Shown in pieces: positions 15,062-16,418 of a stretch of 16,418 nucleotides of DNA; the stretch's first letter is position 1; each line of letters begins with the position of its first letter. The translations under genes and the position numbers were made by a program. The DNA is from an uncultured Peptoniphilus sp. Lineage in GTDB: Bacteria; Bacillota; Clostridia; Tissierellales; Peptoniphilaceae. The DNA is taken from positions 1-16,418 of the forward strand of contig CABTZF010000028.1 of the NCBI GenBank assembly GCA_902489255.1, in the 5' to 3' direction. The notes under the pieces were generated by a model. It was not told where the DNA came from and searched no databases. It worked only from the letters and a program-made list of their open reading frames with translations.

Positions 15062-15658
15062 TTAAACTTCTACATATGTGTTCACAACATTTAGCACATA
15101 TATTTTTAATATCTTGCTAAAATATTCTTCATCAAAATGATAGAAATTTGAACAGAGTACAAAGCTACCAATAAATGCATTCGATAATCCTTTTTCATCT
15201 ATTTTTTTTACGACATTATTAGATTTCCAATACTCTATAAGCCTATATAAAAATTCACCATATAGATTTTCAATTTTATTTATATCGCTTTTTTTTCTCG
15301 TAGAAAGCACTTTAAATGCATCCTTATAAACAGGTTGTGTTTCTGCTTTTGCAATTAAATCTATTGAATACTTATATATTACGTCAGTAAGAAAGTTAAT
15401 TGGATCTTCAAGAGAATTGGCAAAATCTTTTTCAATTTTATTTAATTTTTGCATTGATCTATATGCGATTAAATCTATAATCAAAGATTCTTTATCTTTC
15501 CAAAAACTATAGAAACTTCCTTGAGCTATTCCGACTCTTTTAGTTAATTCTTTAATATTTAAAGATTTAGTCCCTTTATCATGGAACAAATCTAGTGCTG
15601 TTTCCATAATTTTTTCTTTAATTTCTATTCTCTCTTCTTCAGTGAATGCCTTTGTCAT
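15062..15658 (-). CDS. TetR/AcrR family transcriptional regulator
   Basis: This 198-aa one-component repressor has the N-terminal TetR DNA-binding domain at about 12-62: 'KIMETALDLFHDKGTKSLNIKELTKRVGIAQGSFYSFWKDKESLI', with the recognition helix in 'GIAQGSFYSFWKDKE'. The helical C-terminal ligand-binding domain is diverged as usual. The ATG at 15658 has GAGG about 7 nt upstream. Two inverted repeats overlap its own promoter, consistent with autorepression. It is co-directional with the oleate hydratase pseudogene. TetR genes next to oleate hydratases usually respond to fatty acids, so this may be a surviving fatty-acid sensor that now heads the biosynthetic run. That last point is inference. 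Confidence 0.92.
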   Translation of the reverse strand: MTKAFTEEERIEIKEKIMETALDLFHDKGTKSLNIKELTKRVGIAQGSFYSFWKDKESLIIDLIAYRSMQKLNKIEKDFANSLEDPINFLTDVIYKYSIDLIAKAETQPVYKDAFKVLSTRKKSDINKIENLYGEFLYRLIEYWKSNNVVKKIDEKGLSNAFIGSFVLCSNFYHFDEEYFSKILKIYVLNVVNTYVEV

Positions 15659-15694
15659 ATATACCTCGCTTATTATATTAAATAGTTATTTCAT

Positions 15695-15726
15695 AGCAAT
15701 GAATGTATTGTTATAAATTCATTGCT
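15695..15726. promoter_or_regulatory. Perfect inverted repeat, likely TetR operator 1
   Basis: AGCAATGAAT (15695-15704) and ATTCATTGCT (15717-15726) are perfect inverse complements separated by 12 nt. The element lies between the -10 box and the tetR start codon, where binding would block transcription. It is a natural candidate for the operator of the adjacent TetR protein. Confidence 0.65.
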
Positions 15727-15732
15727 TATATT

Positions 15733-15761
15733 ATAATATCATTTTTATCATTAAATATCAA
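15733..15761 (-). promoter_or_regulatory. Sigma-A-like promoter of tetR (and possibly the downstream run)
   Basis: On the minus strand, TTGATA (15761-15756) and TATTAT (15738-15733) are separated by 17 nt, a near-consensus vegetative promoter. It points at the tetR gene about 75 nt downstream. It is the clearest minus-strand promoter I found ahead of the long gene run. Confidence 0.6.
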
Positions 15762-15775
15762 TGATTTTTTAATGA
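15748..15775. promoter_or_regulatory. Second inverted repeat overlapping the -35 box, possible TetR operator 2
   Basis: TCATTAAA (15748-15755) and TTTAATGA (15768-15775) form an 8-bp inverted repeat, again with a 12-nt spacer, around the -35 hexamer of the tetR promoter. The half-sites differ in sequence from operator 1 (they share the CATT/AATG core) but have the same spacing. The region is AT-rich, so chance remains possible. Confidence 0.4.
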
Positions 15776-15831
15776 AATATTCATAGATATATTGAAGATA
15801 CAATAATAGCAATAAGTATATGAGCAAGCAC

Positions 15832-15853
15832 AGTAAGTGCATATGCACTTACT
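15832..15853. repeat. Perfect 22-bp palindrome near the mobilization region
   Basis: AGTAAGTGCAT (15832-15842) is followed directly by its exact inverse complement ATGCACTTACT (15843-15853). A perfect 22-bp palindrome without spacer is unlikely by chance and fits a protein-binding site or part of an origin of transfer. No T-run follows, so it does not look like a terminator. Confidence 0.7.
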
Positions 15854-15908
15854 AAAAATGAAATAAGAATACTACGATTATATCACTTATTTTTTCCCAT
15901 TTTACTTG

Positions 15909-15930
15909 TTGGGGAATATCCCCAAACCCC
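15909..15930. other. G/C-rich inverted repeat, candidate oriT core
   Basis: TTGGGGA (15909-15915), a 3-nt spacer and TCCCCAA (15919-15925), followed by ACCCC, stand out in otherwise AT-rich DNA. Together with the palindrome at 15832 and the MobC-like gene downstream, this is the most plausible origin-of-transfer or nick-site region. The assignment rests on position and structure only. Confidence 0.35.
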
Positions 15931-15986
15931 TAGATTTATAATAATTAAATTCAGCAACAAACGCTTATAATAGCCCCAACGTAAAC

Positions 15987-16015
15987 TTGAATATTCCCTC
16001 AAAAAGTGATACAAT
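15987..16015 (+). promoter_or_regulatory. Sigma-A-like promoter on the plus strand
   Basis: TTGAAT (15987-15992) and TACAAT (16010-16015) are separated by 17 nt. Transcription would start near 16022 and meet the strong terminator-like hairpin at 16072 after about 50 nt. An ATG at 16016 opens only 15 codons, with no ribosome binding site placed for it. Confidence 0.55.
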
Positions 16016-16021
16016 ATGAAT

Positions 16022-16120
16022 GATAAAAATTTAAATCAGGAGATTTCCAGACGAAATATATAGAATAAATTAAACCTGTAAGTCAAGTAATCCTACTTGA
16101 ATTTACAGGTTTTTCTTTTT
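16022..16120 (+). ncRNA. Candidate small RNA of about 100 nt (promoter-terminator unit)
   Basis: A near-consensus promoter ends at 16015 and an intrinsic terminator ends near 16120. The interval has no credible coding sequence; the only ORF is 15 codons with a start at or before the predicted transcription start. This is the layout expected for a short regulatory RNA or an attenuated leader upstream of mobilization genes. The boundaries are estimates from the promoter and the T-run. Confidence 0.35.
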
Positions 16121-16121
16121 T
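16072..16121 (+). terminator. Strong intrinsic terminator hairpin
   Basis: The left arm 16072-16089 (AAACCTGTAA, G, TCAAGTA) pairs with the right arm 16094-16112 (TACTTGA, AT, TTACAGGTTT). This gives a 7-bp upper and a 10-bp lower stem with a small internal bulge and a 4-nt loop. The T-rich tract TTCTTTTTT follows directly on the plus strand. It would also shield the region from read-through. Confidence 0.8.
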
Positions 16122-16225
16122 ATTTCTATTAATAAATTTATTAGGTAGACGAACTTCAATGAGGTTTACTACGAGCTCTATATATACAATTATTATCCCA
16201 TAATAAAGAGGGATTGAGAACAAAA

Positions 16226-16245
16226 TGTAGTATTTTATTACTACA
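16226..16245. promoter_or_regulatory. Inverted repeat upstream of the MobC-like gene, possible operator
   Basis: TGTAGTA (16226-16232) and TACTACA (16239-16245) are perfect inverse complements with a 6-nt spacer. They lie just before TATAAT (16248-16253) and the AGGAGG site of the mobC-like gene. Relaxosome accessory proteins often repress their own operon, so this may be their binding site. Confidence 0.4.
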
Positions 16246-16271
16246 ACTATAATATACGAGGAGGTTAAATT

Positions 16272-16418
16272 ATGACAAGTAGATTTAGGAATAACGGAAT
16301 CTATTTAATGTTATCTGATGAGGAGTTAGAATTGCTAAATGAAAAATATAAAGCATCTAAGTGTAAAACTCTTAGACAATTTATTATGAAATGTATTTTA
16401 GAAAAAGATATTTATGTA
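16272..16418 (+). CDS. MobC-like plasmid mobilization relaxosome protein (N-terminal part, runs off the window)
   Basis: The ATG at 16272 has GAGGAGG about 7 nt upstream and opens 49 codons that continue past the window edge. The visible part is 'MTSRFRNNGIYLMLSDEELE' then 'LLNEKYKASKCKTLRQFIMKCILEKDIY'. A short beta-strand precedes the acidic 'SDEELELL' helix, and 'C-x-TLRQFI-x-KC-x-LEK' forms the second helix. This is the usual N-terminus of MobC-type ribbon-helix-helix accessory proteins that help a relaxase bind and nick oriT. It is the only plus-strand gene in the window and points away from the biosynthetic operon, marking a neighbouring mobilizable element. A relaxase gene would be expected just beyond the edge. 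Confidence 0.7.
   Translation, partial: MTSRFRNNGIYLMLSDEELELLNEKYKASKCKTLRQFIMKCILEKDIYV

Noticed and set aside
16016..16063. 15-codon peptide gene starting at ATG 16016
   Set aside because: The start lies at or before the expected transcription start and lacks a ribosome binding site, so it is noted only as part of the small RNA candidate.

Overview
The window is strongly AT-rich, with AGGAGG-type ribosome binding sites, tightly packed co-directional genes and clostridial-style proteins. This suggests a low-GC Firmicute, probably a Clostridium-like anaerobe. No ribosomal RNA, tRNA or CRISPR array was seen.

Layout. Positions 1-35 look like the outer end of an insertion sequence (tentative), and 36-251 hold no convincing gene. 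From 15658 down to 252 everything lies on the minus strand and reads right to left: a TetR regulator with a dyad-rich promoter; a multiply broken oleate hydratase gene; a 4'-phosphopantetheinyl transferase; a class II aminoacyl-tRNA-synthetase-like amino acid:carrier-protein ligase; a PP-loop (adenine nucleotide alpha hydrolase) enzyme with Cys clusters; a possible 33-codon ORF; a small carrier protein; a GNAT acyltransferase; a stand-alone adenylation-carrier (A-PCP) protein; a type II thioesterase; a KASIII-like enzyme; an AMP-forming acyl/aryl ligase; a second free carrier protein; a rifampin-phosphotransferase-like protein; and a MATE exporter. Gaps inside the biosynthetic block are mostly 0-20 nt or short overlaps, so it is very likely one operon. 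On the plus strand, 15832-16418 carries palindromes, a promoter/terminator pair that could make a small RNA, and the start of a MobC-like relaxosome protein, so the island sits beside a mobilizable element.

How the genes may work together (inference). The PPTase arms three carrier domains: two free carriers and one fused to an A domain. Three different activating enzymes load them: the synthetase-like ligase (family substrates are small amino acids such as Gly or Ala), the NRPS A domain, and the acyl ligase. There is no condensation domain and no polyketide synthase module. Bond formation must therefore fall to the GNAT, to the KASIII-like protein (catalytic Cys kept, usual His replaced by Thr), or to the PP-loop enzyme, whose cysteine pattern would fit thiolation or amidation. 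The thioesterase proofreads or releases. The RPH-like protein may phosphorylate the product or an intermediate, possibly for self-protection, and the MATE protein may export it. I do not recognise this gene set as a described pathway. It resembles, in principle only, the NRPS-module-free thiotemplated logic of clostridial polythioamides. The product is unknown.
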